Source of the DNA: JASHPR01 sp963844655
GTDB taxonomy: Bacteria > Actinomycetota > Actinomycetes > Streptosporangiales > Streptosporangiaceae
Assembly: GCA_963844655.1 (NCBI GenBank)
Contig: CAWJPA010000006.1
Coordinates: 682,001-746,000, forward strand
DNA length: 64,000 bases
Direction: 5' to 3'
Part shown: positions 1 to 8,437 of the stretch, piece after piece
Numbering within the stretch: position 1 is the first letter of the stretch
Layout of the letters: every line of letters starts with the position of its first letter
Translations under genes and position numbers: made by a program
Notes under the pieces: generated by a model
Told to the model about the DNA's origin: nothing
The model's input: the letters and a program-made list of their open reading frames with translations, nothing else
Database searches by the model: none

Positions 1-1
1 T

Positions 2-1597
2 ACCGGCGACACCAGCTACATCATGCGGACCGGCGGCATCATGCTCGCGGTGACGCTGGTCCAGATCGTGTGCGCCATCGGCGCGGTCTACCTCGGCGCC
101 AGGACCGCGATGTCCGTGGGGCGGGACGTGCGGCACGCGGTCTTCAGCCGGGTGCAGGACTTCTCCGCCCGCGACGTCGGACGGTTCGGCACCCCGTCGC
201 TGATCACCCGGGCCACCAACGACGTCCAGCAGGTCCAGATGCTGGCCTTGCTGACGTTCACGCTGATGGTGTCGGCGCCCATCATGTGCGTGGGCGGCAT
301 CATCCTGGCCCTCAACCAGGACGTCCGGCTGTCCTCGCTGCTGCTGGTCGCGGTCCCGCTGCTGGCCGTCATCGTCGGCGTGATCATCACCCGGATGCGG
401 CCGCTGTTCCGGCTGATGCAGGACCGGATCGACCACACCAACCGGGTGCTGCGAGAGCAGATCACCGGCGTCCGGGTGATCCGCGCGTTCGTCCGCGACC
501 GGAGCGAGCAGGAACGGTTCGGCGACGTCAACAACGAGCTGTTCGACGTCTCGCTGGGGGTCGGCCGGCTGATGGCGCTGATGTTCCCCACGGTCATGCT
601 CGTGCTCAACTTCTCCAGCGTGGCCGTGCTCTGGTTCGGCGGGCACCTCGTGGCCGACGGCAGCATGCAGATCGGCGCGCTGACCGCCTTCCTCAGCTAC
701 CTGCTGCAGATTCTCATGTCCGTGATGATGGCCACGTTCATGTTCATGATGGTGCCGCGGGCCGAGGTGAGCGCGGAGCGCATCACCGAGGTGCTCGACA
801 CCGAGCCGGACGTGGTCCCGCCCACCGACCCCGTGCACCTGCGCGAGGTCCGCGGCCAGGTGGAGCTGCGGAACGTGGAGTTCCGCTATCCCGGGGCCGA
901 GGAGCCCGTGCTGTGTGACATCGGGCTCAAGGCCGGGCCGGGCGAGATCACCGCGATCATCGGCGGCACCGGCAGCGGCAAGACCACCCTGCTGAGCCTC
1001 ATCCCGCGGCTGTTCGACGTGACGGGCGGCGCCGTGCTCGTCGACGGCGTCGACGTCCGCGAGCTGGACCCGGCGACCCTGTCCGCGGCCATCGGCCTGG
1101 TGCCGCAGAAGCCGTACCTGTTCTCCGGCACCGTCGCCTCCAACCTGCGCTACGGCAAGCCCGACGCCACCGAGGCCGAGCTCTGGCGGGCCCTGGAGAT
1201 CGCCCAGGCGCGTGACTTCGTCGAGCGCATGGAGGGCAGGCTGGACGCGAAGATCGACCAGGGCGGCACGAACGTCTCCGGCGGGCAGCGGCAGCGCCTG
1301 GCCATCGCCCGCGCCGTGGTGCACCAGCCGGTGATTTACCTGTTCGACGACTCGTTCTCCGCGCTCGACTACGCCACCGACGCCGCGCTGCGCGCCGCGC
1401 TCGCCGGGGAGACGGCCGCGGCCACGGTGGTCATCGTGGCGCAGCGGGTCAGCACCATCCGCCACGCCGACCGCATCGTGGTGCTCGACGAGGGCCGCGT
1501 GGTCGCCACCGGCACGCACACCGAGCTCATGGACTCCGACGAGACATACAGGGAGATCGTGCTCTCCCAGCTCACCGAGCAGGAGGCGGCGGCGTGA
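2..1597 (+). CDS. ABC exporter half-transporter, degenerate-site subunit (5' partial)
   Basis: Membrane domain followed by an ATPase domain, the subunit design of heterodimeric ABC exporters. The frame is open to the window edge, so the N-terminus and the true start lie upstream; 531 residues are visible. The ATPase part has Walker A GGTGSGKT, Q-loop VPQKPY and signature VSGGQ. Two catalytic positions are altered: the base after Walker B reads LFDDS (Asp in place of Glu), and the switch histidine is Gln (AQRVSTI). This is the pattern of the degenerate half of asymmetric exporters such as TM287/288 or BmrCD. It overlaps the next gene by 4 bp (GTGA), so the two are translationally coupled. The substrate cannot be read from the sequence. 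Confidence 0.93.
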   Translation, partial: TGDTSYIMRTGGIMLAVTLVQIVCAIGAVYLGARTAMSVGRDVRHAVFSRVQDFSARDVGRFGTPSLITRATNDVQQVQMLALLTFTLMVSAPIMCVGGIILALNQDVRLSSLLLVAVPLLAVIVGVIITRMRPLFRLMQDRIDHTNRVLREQITGVRVIRAFVRDRSEQERFGDVNNELFDVSLGVGRLMALMFPTVMLVLNFSSVAVLWFGGHLVADGSMQIGALTAFLSYLLQILMSVMMATFMFMMVPRAEVSAERITEVLDTEPDVVPPTDPVHLREVRGQVELRNVEFRYPGAEEPVLCDIGLKAGPGEITAIIGGTGSGKTTLLSLIPRLFDVTGGAVLVDGVDVRELDPATLSAAIGLVPQKPYLFSGTVASNLRYGKPDATEAELWRALEIAQARDFVERMEGRLDAKIDQGGTNVSGGQRQRLAIARAVVHQPVIYLFDDSFSALDYATDAALRAALAGETAAATVVIVAQRVSTIRHADRIVVLDEGRVVATGTHTELMDSDETYREIVLSQLTEQEAAA

Positions 1598-3693
1598 CCG
1601 GCCCCCAGCACGGCGGCCAGGCCCGCGACGGCAACGGCAGCGGCCCGGCAGGCAACGGAAGCGCCCCGGCCGAGAACGGCGCGAGCGGGGCCGCCGGGAA
1701 CGGCGCGAGCGGGGCCGCCGGCGCGGGCGAGCGCGCGGTCCCGCGCCGCGGCCCCGGGCCAGCGCCCGGCATGAACCGAGGGCCCGCCGCCTTCATGGGC
1801 GGCCGGTCCACCGAGAAGGCGCTGAACTTCCGCGGCTCCAGCCGCCGGCTGCTGCGCACGCTCGCACCGCAGCGCCCACTGGTCGCGCTCGCCCTCATCC
1901 TGGGTGTGGCCAGCGTGACCCTGACCGTGCTCGGGCCCCGGCTGCTGGGCGAGGTCACCAACGTGATCTTCGCCGGGCTGGTGAGCAAGCAGATCCCGGC
2001 CGGGCTGACCCAGGCGCAGGCGGTCGCGCGGCTGCGCCACCAGGGCAACGGCACGCTGGCCGACCTGGTCGGCTCGCTGCACCTGGACCCCGGCCAGGGA
2101 GTCGACTTCAACCGGGTCGCGCACCTGCTGATCATCGTGCTGGTGATCTACGCCGTGGCCGCGGTCTTCGGCATCCTGCAGGCCCGGGTGACCACGACGA
2201 TCGTGCAGCGCGCCGTGTTCGGCCTGCGCGAGCAGGTGCAGGCCAAGCTGGCCCGGCTGCCGCTGCGCTACTTTGACCGCCAGCCGCACGGCGAGATTCT
2301 CAGCCGGGTCACCAACGACATCGACAACCTGGCGCAGTCGCTGCAGCAGACGCTGAGCCAGGTGGTGATCTCGCTGCTCACCATCGTGGGCGTGCTGGCC
2401 AGCATGTTCTGGATCTCGCCGCTGCTGGCGCTGATCGCGCTGGTCACCGTGCCGGTCTCGGTGCTGGTCGTGGCGCGGATCGGCAAGCGGGCCCAGCCGC
2501 AGTTCGTCCGGCAGTGGTCCACGACGGGGAAGCTGAACGGCCACATCGAGGAGATGTACACCGGGCACGCGCTGGTCACCGTGTTCGGCCAGCGGGACCA
2601 GGCCATGCGCACGTTCACCGAGTACAACGACAAGCTGTTCGAGTCCAGCTTCCGGGCCCAGTTCATCTCCGGCACGATCCAGCCCGCGATGATGTTCATC
2701 GGCAACATCAACTACGTGCTGGTCGCGGTCGTCGGCGCGCTCCAGGTCGCCTCGGGCTCGCTGTCGCTCGGCGCGGTGCAGGCGTTCATCCAGTACTCGC
2801 GGCAGTTCAGCCAGCCGCTGACCCAGGTCGCGAGCATGGCCAACCTGCTGCAGTCCGGCGTGGCCTCGGCCGAGCGGGTGTTCGCGCTGCTCGACGCCGA
2901 CGAGCAGGTGCCGGACCCGGCCGAGCCCGCCCGCCCAGACCCGGTCCACGGCCGGGTGGAGTTCCGCGACGTGTCGTTCCGGTACTTCCCTGACGCGCCG
3001 CTGATCGACGACCTGTCGCTCACCGTCGAGCCGGGCCAGACCGTGGCCATCGTCGGGCCCACCGGCGCGGGCAAGACCACGCTGGTCAACCTGCTGATGC
3101 GGTTCTACGAGCTGGACGCGGGCCAGATCACGGTGGACGGCGTCGACATCGCGTCGATGAGCCGCGAGGACCTGCGCGCGATGACCGGCATGGTGCTGCA
3201 GGACGCCTGGCTGTTCGGCGGCACGATCGCCGACAACATCGCCTACGGCTCCGCGGGCGCGACCCGCGACCAGATCGTCGACGCGGCCCGGGCCACGTAC
3301 GTCGACCGGCTCGTGCGCACGCTGCCGGACGGCTACGAGACCGTGCTCGACGACGAGGGCGGCAACGTCAGCATGGGGGAGCGGCAGCTGATCACGATCG
3401 CGCGCGCGTTCCTGGCCCGGCCCGCGATCCTGATCCTGGACGAGGCGACCAGCTCGGTCGACACCCGGACCGAGGTGCTGATCCAGCATGCGATGAACTC
3501 GCTGCGCCAGGGCCGCACGAGCTTCGTGATCGCGCACCGGCTGTCCACCATCAGGGACGCCGACCTGATCCTGGTCATGGAGTCCGGGCAGATCGTCGAG
3601 CAGGGGGCGCACGCCGACCTGCTCGAAGCCGGCGGCGCCTACGCGCGGCTGTACGCCGCGCAGTTCGCCCAGGCCCTGGCGGAGGTGGACTAA
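1594..3693 (+). CDS. ABC exporter half-transporter, catalytically complete subunit
   Basis: Second half of the heterodimeric exporter, 699 aa, starting at a GTG inside the stop of its partner. The first 60 or so residues are a low-complexity Gly/Ala/Asn/Pro tail. Transmembrane helices follow to about residue 400, then the ATPase with Walker A GPTGAGKT, Walker B LILDEATSS including the catalytic Glu, and H-loop AHRLSTI. The signature is VSMGERQ instead of LSGGQ. Because the signature of one subunit faces the Walker A of the other, the pair has one normal and one altered ATP site. The substrate is unknown: drugs, lipids or peptides are all possible for this family. Confidence 0.94.
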   Translation: MTGPQHGGQARDGNGSGPAGNGSAPAENGASGAAGNGASGAAGAGERAVPRRGPGPAPGMNRGPAAFMGGRSTEKALNFRGSSRRLLRTLAPQRPLVALALILGVASVTLTVLGPRLLGEVTNVIFAGLVSKQIPAGLTQAQAVARLRHQGNGTLADLVGSLHLDPGQGVDFNRVAHLLIIVLVIYAVAAVFGILQARVTTTIVQRAVFGLREQVQAKLARLPLRYFDRQPHGEILSRVTNDIDNLAQSLQQTLSQVVISLLTIVGVLASMFWISPLLALIALVTVPVSVLVVARIGKRAQPQFVRQWSTTGKLNGHIEEMYTGHALVTVFGQRDQAMRTFTEYNDKLFESSFRAQFISGTIQPAMMFIGNINYVLVAVVGALQVASGSLSLGAVQAFIQYSRQFSQPLTQVASMANLLQSGVASAERVFALLDADEQVPDPAEPARPDPVHGRVEFRDVSFRYFPDAPLIDDLSLTVEPGQTVAIVGPTGAGKTTLVNLLMRFYELDAGQITVDGVDIASMSREDLRAMTGMVLQDAWLFGGTIADNIAYGSAGATRDQIVDAARATYVDRLVRTLPDGYETVLDDEGGNVSMGERQLITIARAFLARPAILILDEATSSVDTRTEVLIQHAMNSLRQGRTSFVIAHRLSTIRDADLILVMESGQIVEQGAHADLLEAGGAYARLYAAQFAQALAEVD
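1674..1721 (+). repeat. 24-bp perfect tandem duplication in exporter N-terminus
   Basis: Two adjacent identical 24-bp units (1674-1697 and 1698-1721), each encoding a Gly/Ala/Asn/Ser octapeptide, lie in the low-complexity N-terminal tail of the second ABC subunit. The unit length is a multiple of three, so copy number can change without a frameshift. Confidence 0.85.
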
Positions 3694-3728
3694 CCCGGCG
3701 GGGACGCCAGCAACATCTGCCCACATAT

Positions 3729-3776
3729 GGCATTACGCATCTTGACGGCGCCAGTCAGCGCTGGAAGCGTAATGCC
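3729..3776. promoter_or_regulatory. Inverted repeat, terminator or operator upstream of tetR
   Basis: Perfect 10-bp arms GGCATTACGC (3729-3738) and GCGTAATGCC (3767-3776) separated by 28 nt. The spacer itself holds a small CCAG/CTGG dyad. The element begins 35 bp after the exporter stop and ends next to a second palindrome. It could end exporter transcription or be a regulator site for the TetR gene. There is no T-run, so an operator role is at least as likely. Confidence 0.5.
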
Positions 3777-3777
3777 T

Positions 3778-3791
3778 ATCAATCGATTGAT
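3778..3791. promoter_or_regulatory. Perfect 14-bp palindrome, probable TetR operator
   Basis: ATCAATCGATTGAT is fully self-complementary and lies only 3 bp before the GTG start of the tetR-type gene. Position and symmetry fit an autoregulatory operator for the TetR / acyl-CoA ligase / enoyl-CoA hydratase operon. Confidence 0.6.
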
Positions 3792-3794
3792 TGG

Positions 3795-4463
3795 GTGGGT
3801 CGTGGCGTGTCTAACCTGGGTGAGATCCGGCGGGCGGCGGTGAGCCTGTTCGCCGAGCGCGGCTTCGCGGCCACCGGCATCCGCGACGTGGGCCGGGCCG
3901 CCGGGCTCAACTCGGCCACGCTGTATCACTACGCCAGCGGCAAGGAGGAGCTGCTGGCCGGCATCATGCGGGCCGGGCTCGAGGAGCTGCTGCGGACCGG
4001 CCGGGAGGCCGTCGCCTACGGCGCGGACCCGGCCGTGCAGCTGGCCCGGCTGGTGGCCGCCCACGTGGCCAACGAGGCGGTGAACCCGCTGACGTCCCGG
4101 GTGACCGACACCGAGGTCCGGGCCCTGACCGGCGCCAACCGGTCCGAGATCATCGCGCTGCGCGACGACTACGAGGCCCTGGTGGCCGACGTGCTGGGGC
4201 GGGGCGCCGCCACGGGGGAGTTCCGCATCACCGACCTGCGGGTGGCCCGGCTCGCGCTGGTCGAGATGTGCAACGGGGTCGCGCTCTGGTACCGCCCAGA
4301 CGGCCGGCTGTCCGTGGCGGAGCTGCAGGACCGCTTCGTCGAGCTGGCCTGCCGGCTGGCCGGCGCGCGCATCGTGCGCCGGGAGGAGTACGGGCCCGGG
4401 ATCACCCCGCTGCGACTCGACTCCGAACCCCCGCACCCCGAGCCCGCGCACCCCGGGAGCTGA
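3795..4463 (+). CDS. TetR family transcriptional regulator
   Basis: 222 aa. Residues 1-60 form a TetR helix-turn-helix (IRRAAVSLFAERGFAATGIR, then a GLNSATLYHYASGKEELL recognition segment). The rest is a ligand-binding helical domain. It is the first gene of a tight operon: 7 bp to the acyl-CoA ligase and then 9 bp to the hydratase. TetR proteins in such operons usually sense an acyl-CoA and repress fatty or aromatic acid catabolism; that role is inferred. The start was taken as GTG at 3795, and a second GTG at 3807 is possible. The palindrome just upstream is the likely autoregulatory site. Confidence 0.85.
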   Translation: MGRGVSNLGEIRRAAVSLFAERGFAATGIRDVGRAAGLNSATLYHYASGKEELLAGIMRAGLEELLRTGREAVAYGADPAVQLARLVAAHVANEAVNPLTSRVTDTEVRALTGANRSEIIALRDDYEALVADVLGRGAATGEFRITDLRVARLALVEMCNGVALWYRPDGRLSVAELQDRFVELACRLAGARIVRREEYGPGITPLRLDSEPPHPEPAHPGS

Positions 4464-4470
4464 CTGACCT

Positions 4471-6060
4471 ATGACGGCCGACCTTGTCCTGGACCGGGCC
4501 ACCGCCGGGGCCGAGCCCCGCTGGGGGACCATCAACGAGCTGCTCGCCGACGCCGCCGCCCGGTACCCGGACCGGGAGTTCCTCCGCTGCAGCGACGCGT
4601 CGCTGACCTTCGCCGAGGTGGCGGACGTCACCAGCCGCCTGGCCCGGGTGCTGGCCGCCCGCGGCGTCGCCGCGGGGGACCGGGTGGCGGTCATGATGGA
4701 CAACGTGTCCGGCTGGCCGCTGAGCTGGTTCGCGATCCTCAAGGCCGGGGCGGTCGCGGTGCCGGTCAACGCGCGGTTCCGCCGGTCCGATCTCGAGTTC
4801 GTGCTGCGTGACTCCGGCGCAGCGCTGGTGCTCGCGTCGGAGGCGCACGCCGGCCTGGTGCGGGGCGTCGCCAGCGGCATCGGCACGGTCCGTGAGGTGC
4901 GCACGCTCGAGGAGCTGGCACCCGAGCTGGCCGCCGTGCCCGCGGGCGGCCCGGACGCCGCGCCGGGCCCGGAGGACATCACGAACTTCCAGTACACGTC
5001 GGGCACCACCGGGTTCCCCAAGGCGTGCCTGCTCCCGCACGACTACTGGCTCAGGACCGCGTGGCTGACCGCGATCGACGCGGAGCTGCGCAGCGACGAC
5101 GTGGTGCTGATGGCCCAGGCGTTCTCCTACATGGACCCGCAGTGGTGCGCGGTCATGTGCCTCATCGGCGGCCTGCCGCTGGTCGTGCTGCCGCGGTTCT
5201 CCGCGTCCGGGTTCTGGCCCGCCGTCCGCGAGCACGGCGCGACCCTCACCTACGTGCTCGGCACCATGCCGCTGCTGATGCTCAAGCAGCCGCCGCACCC
5301 GCTCGACCGCCAGAGCCGGATGCGCCTGGTGCTGTGCTCAGGCGTCACCCCGGGTCTGCACACGGCGATCGAGGAACGCTGGGGCGCGCCCTGGCGGGAG
5401 ATCTACGGGTCGACCGAGAGCGGGCTGGACCTGAGCGTGCCGCTCAGCGCCGCGGAAACGGTCGGCACCGGGGCGATGGGGCACCCGCCGCCCGGCAAGG
5501 AGGCCCGGGTGGCCGACGAGCACGGGACCACCGTGCCCGACGGCTCCGTCGGCGAGATTGTCATCCGGGGCAAGCCGATGATGCGGGGCTACTGGAATCA
5601 GCCCGAGGCCACGGCGCACGTGTTCCGCGGTGGCTGGTTCCACACCGGGGATCTCGGGTTCAGGGACGCCGGCGGCTGGATCCACCACGCCGGGCGGCTC
5701 AAGGACATGATCCGCCGAGGCGGGGCGAACATCTCGTCGGCCGAGGTGGAGAGCGTGCTGGCGCAGCATCCGGCGGTGACCGCGGCGGCGCTGGTGCCCA
5801 TCCCCGACGAGCTGTTCGGCGAGCTGCCCAAGGCGTTCGTCCAGCTAAGCCCGGGCCAGGCCGCGGACGCGGGCACCGCCCGCAGCATCCTGGATCACGC
5901 GCGCGGCCAGCTCGCCGACTTCAAGGTTCCGGCCTACCTCGAGTTCGTGGACAGCTTCCCCATGACGCCGTCGGCGCGGATCCGCAAGCAAGAGCTCCTC
6001 ACCCCCGAACGCGACCAGCGCACCGGCGCCTTCGACGCCGCGGCGGACTCCTGGACCTGA
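4471..6060 (+). CDS. Acyl-CoA synthetase, AMP-binding family
   Basis: 529 aa, adenylate-forming enzyme that activates a carboxylic acid with ATP and CoA. Motifs in order are YTSGTTGFPKA (ATP P-loop), YGSTESG, GWFHTGDLG, KDMIRRGGANISSAEVE (hinge) and a C-terminal SARIRKQEL with the catalytic Lys. Length and motifs match the crotonobetaine/carnitine- or cyclohexanecarboxylate-CoA ligase group better than long-chain FadD, but the acid cannot be named. It starts with ATG 7 bp after tetR and is followed by an enoyl-CoA hydratase, so the two probably act in sequence on the same acyl chain. Confidence 0.9.
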   Translation: MTADLVLDRATAGAEPRWGTINELLADAAARYPDREFLRCSDASLTFAEVADVTSRLARVLAARGVAAGDRVAVMMDNVSGWPLSWFAILKAGAVAVPVNARFRRSDLEFVLRDSGAALVLASEAHAGLVRGVASGIGTVREVRTLEELAPELAAVPAGGPDAAPGPEDITNFQYTSGTTGFPKACLLPHDYWLRTAWLTAIDAELRSDDVVLMAQAFSYMDPQWCAVMCLIGGLPLVVLPRFSASGFWPAVREHGATLTYVLGTMPLLMLKQPPHPLDRQSRMRLVLCSGVTPGLHTAIEERWGAPWREIYGSTESGLDLSVPLSAAETVGTGAMGHPPPGKEARVADEHGTTVPDGSVGEIVIRGKPMMRGYWNQPEATAHVFRGGWFHTGDLGFRDAGGWIHHAGRLKDMIRRGGANISSAEVESVLAQHPAVTAAALVPIPDELFGELPKAFVQLSPGQAADAGTARSILDHARGQLADFKVPAYLEFVDSFPMTPSARIRKQELLTPERDQRTGAFDAAADSWT

Positions 6061-6069
6061 AAGGCAGCC

Positions 6070-6840
6070 ATGACCGAGCAGAGCAGCCCGTCAGCCCACA
6101 TCGACGTGACCGTGCAGGACGAGGTCGCGGTCATCACCCTGCGCCGCCCGGAGGTGCTCAACGCGCTCAGCGCCGAGATGCGCAGCAACCTCGCGGCCGC
6201 CCTGCGCCGGTACGGGGACGGCGGCTCGGTCCGGGGGATCGTGCTGACCGGGACCGGCCGGGCGTTCTCAGCGGGGGAGGACCTCAGGGAGGCGGCCCGC
6301 CAGCCCGCGGGCGGGCTCATCGCCGCGATCGAGCTGTTCCACGACATCACCCGGGCCGTGCTGCAGACCCGGGTCCCCGTCGTCGCCGCCCTGAACGGGA
6401 TCGCGGTCGGCGGCGCGTGCGAGATAACGCTCTGCTGCGACGCGCGCATCGGCACGCCGGCCGCGGAGTGCTACTTTCCCGAGAACACGCTGGGCCTGCC
6501 GATCTCGAACGCGTCGAGCTACCTGCTGCCCCGGCTGGTGGGCCGGCAGGCCACGCGGCTGATCCTGGAGTCGGTGCGGGTCAGCGCACCCGAGGCGCTG
6601 TCGCTCGGGCTGCTGGACGAGATCGTCGAGCCGGAGGCGCTGATCGGCGCCGCGATCGCGCTCGTCCACCGCTGGAACCAGCCGAACTCGGCCACGGCCG
6701 TCCACCTCGGCCTGCTGCGCCCGCCGCTACCCGAGATCGAGAAGGCGTTCGCGGCCGAGACCGAGGCCGCCAGGTACGTCGACCAGAGCGGGATGGCCCG
6801 GGCCGGGGTCAGCCGGTTCCTGGCCGGGCGCTCCGGCTAG
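6070..6840 (+). CDS. Enoyl-CoA hydratase/isomerase family protein
   Basis: 256 aa crotonase fold. The oxyanion-hole segments are visible: FSAGEDLREA near residue 62 and NGIAVGGACEITLCCD near residue 116, followed by a PENTLGLPI segment. It probably hydrates or isomerises the CoA thioester made by the preceding ligase. Third gene of the tetR operon, 9 bp after the ligase stop. The exact reaction within the crotonase family (hydration, isomerisation, decarboxylation) is not fixed by these motifs. Confidence 0.88.
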   Translation: MTEQSSPSAHIDVTVQDEVAVITLRRPEVLNALSAEMRSNLAAALRRYGDGGSVRGIVLTGTGRAFSAGEDLREAARQPAGGLIAAIELFHDITRAVLQTRVPVVAALNGIAVGGACEITLCCDARIGTPAAECYFPENTLGLPISNASSYLLPRLVGRQATRLILESVRVSAPEALSLGLLDEIVEPEALIGAAIALVHRWNQPNSATAVHLGLLRPPLPEIEKAFAAETEAARYVDQSGMARAGVSRFLAGRSG

Positions 6841-6886
6841 CCCAGCGGGACGCTTAAGCGCCGTTCACACCATGGGCGAGCGCGGG

Positions 6887-8437
6887 TCAGAGTGCGACTT
6901 CGATGAGGGCAGGACCCTGGAGGGCGAGGCCGGCGTCGATGTGCCGGGAGAGCTCGTCGGCGGTGGTGGCGCGGAACCCCTCGATGCCGAACGTCCGGGC
7001 CAGCGATACCCAGTCGATGTCCGGGCGGCCGAGGTCAGTCAGGGCCTCGGCCTTGGGACCGCCGTCGGCCACGCCCACGTTGCGCATCTCGCTGCGCAGG
7101 ATCTGGTAGGTACGGTTGGCGAACACCAGCGTGAGGATGTCGAGCTGCTCGCGGGCGTGGGTCCACAGGGCCTGCGGCATGTACATGCCGCTGCCGTCGC
7201 TCTCCAGCGCGACGACCTTGCGGTCCGGGCAGGCGACGGCCGCGCCGGCGGCACAGGGGAGCGCGTACCCGATGGAGCCGCCGGTCCCCAGGAGCCAGTC
7301 GTGCGGACGGGAGCCCTCGGTGTCGGCGAGGAACGTGCGCCCGGTCGTGATCGACTCGTCGACCACGATCGCGTTCTCCGGCAGTGCCGCCGCAAGGACC
7401 GCGCCGATCTTCTCCCGGGTCAGTGTCCCAGTGGGACGCCCGGGCAGGCTCAGCTCGGCGCGCTTCGGGGTCGCGCTGCCCGCATCGAGCGCGTCGCACA
7501 GCGCCGCCAGCGCACCGGGGACGTCCTGGTCGGCCCGGGCCAGCTCGTGGATGCGGGTTCCTGGCCGGGACAGCTGGCTGGGCTTGTCCGGGTAGGCGAA
7601 GAACGCGACCGGCGGCTTCGCGCCGACCAGGATGATGTTCTGCACATCGTCGAACGCCGCGACCGCCGGGCCGATCGGGTACGGGACCCGCTGCACAGGG
7701 ACGCGCCCAGCGCCGCGGGTGATGCGTGCGGTGTGCGTGGGCGCGTACAGGCGGGCTCCCGTGACGTCGGCGATCTGCCCGGCCTGCTCGAGGGGCCGTT
7801 CCCTGGTCGCTCGCGCTCCGAGGATCAGGGCCGTCGTCTCGCCGGACCGCAGAATGCTCGCGGCCGCGTCGACCGCCGCGCCGGAGACCTGCGGGGCTTG
7901 AGGCACGATCGCCTCGGCCGCGACGGGCTCCGCGGTAAGCGGGCCCCAGGAGGCGTCGGCCGGCAGGATCAGGGTGGCGATTCGCCCCGGCGCGGTACGG
8001 GCGGCCGCGACAGCGGCGGCGGCGTCCGTGGCGAGGGAGTCCGCGTTCGGCGAGGTCCGCACCCAGTGGCTGAACGGGCGTGCGGTTGCCTCAATGTCCG
8101 AGGTGAGCGGGGCGTCGTACAGGCGGTGATAGGTGGCGTGATCTCCGATGATGTTGACCACGGGGGAGTGCCCGCGCATCGCGTTGTGCAGGTTGGACAG
8201 GCCGTTGGCCAGGCCCGGTCCCAGGTGCAGCAGGGTGGAGGCCGGGCGGTCGGCCATGCGGGCGTAGCCGTCCGCGGCCCCGGTCAGGACGCCCTCGAAC
8301 AGGCCAAGCACGCAGCGCATGCCCTCGGTACGGTCCAGCGCGGCGACGAAGTGCAGCTCAGAGGTCCCCGGATTCGCGAAGCACACGTCGATCCCGTTCC
8401 TGGTCAACGTGGCCAGCAGGCTCTCTGCGCCATTCAC
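6887..8437 (-). CDS. ThDP-dependent enzyme, acetolactate synthase large-subunit-like (IlvX type)
   Basis: 516 aa with the three-domain layout of thiamine-diphosphate enzymes: N-terminal PYR domain with the catalytic Glu in LFEGVLTGAADGYA (about residue 48), a central domain, and a C-terminal PP domain. The usual GDG...NN cofactor motif reads ESDGSGMYMPQALW...FANRTYQI, the variant typical of the actinobacterial IlvX-like subgroup. It may be an acetolactate-synthase-like or benzoylformate-decarboxylase-like enzyme. It starts inside the stop of the upstream MFS gene (ATGA overlap) and is the last gene of an operon led by an ECF sigma factor, so a role in ordinary branched-chain synthesis is doubtful. 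Confidence 0.82.
   Translation of the reverse strand: MNGAESLLATLTRNGIDVCFANPGTSELHFVAALDRTEGMRCVLGLFEGVLTGAADGYARMADRPASTLLHLGPGLANGLSNLHNAMRGHSPVVNIIGDHATYHRLYDAPLTSDIEATARPFSHWVRTSPNADSLATDAAAAVAAARTAPGRIATLILPADASWGPLTAEPVAAEAIVPQAPQVSGAAVDAAASILRSGETTALILGARATRERPLEQAGQIADVTGARLYAPTHTARITRGAGRVPVQRVPYPIGPAVAAFDDVQNIILVGAKPPVAFFAYPDKPSQLSRPGTRIHELARADQDVPGALAALCDALDAGSATPKRAELSLPGRPTGTLTREKIGAVLAAALPENAIVVDESITTGRTFLADTEGSRPHDWLLGTGGSIGYALPCAAGAAVACPDRKVVALESDGSGMYMPQALWTHAREQLDILTLVFANRTYQILRSEMRNVGVADGGPKAEALTDLGRPDIDWVSLARTFGIEGFRATTADELSRHIDAGLALQGPALIEVAL

Noticed and set aside
1369..3726. 785-aa open frame on the minus strand
   Set aside because: Antisense shadow of the two ABC genes; Arg/Gly/His/Gln-rich, as expected from GC-rich codon bias.
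6851..6860. Palindrome CGCTTAAGCG between convergent genes
   Set aside because: Short and without a loop; too weak to call a terminator.
7175..7195. 16-bp palindrome CGGCATGTACATGCCG in the ThDP gene
   Set aside because: Encodes the GSGMYMP motif of the protein; likely coincidence of coding sequence.
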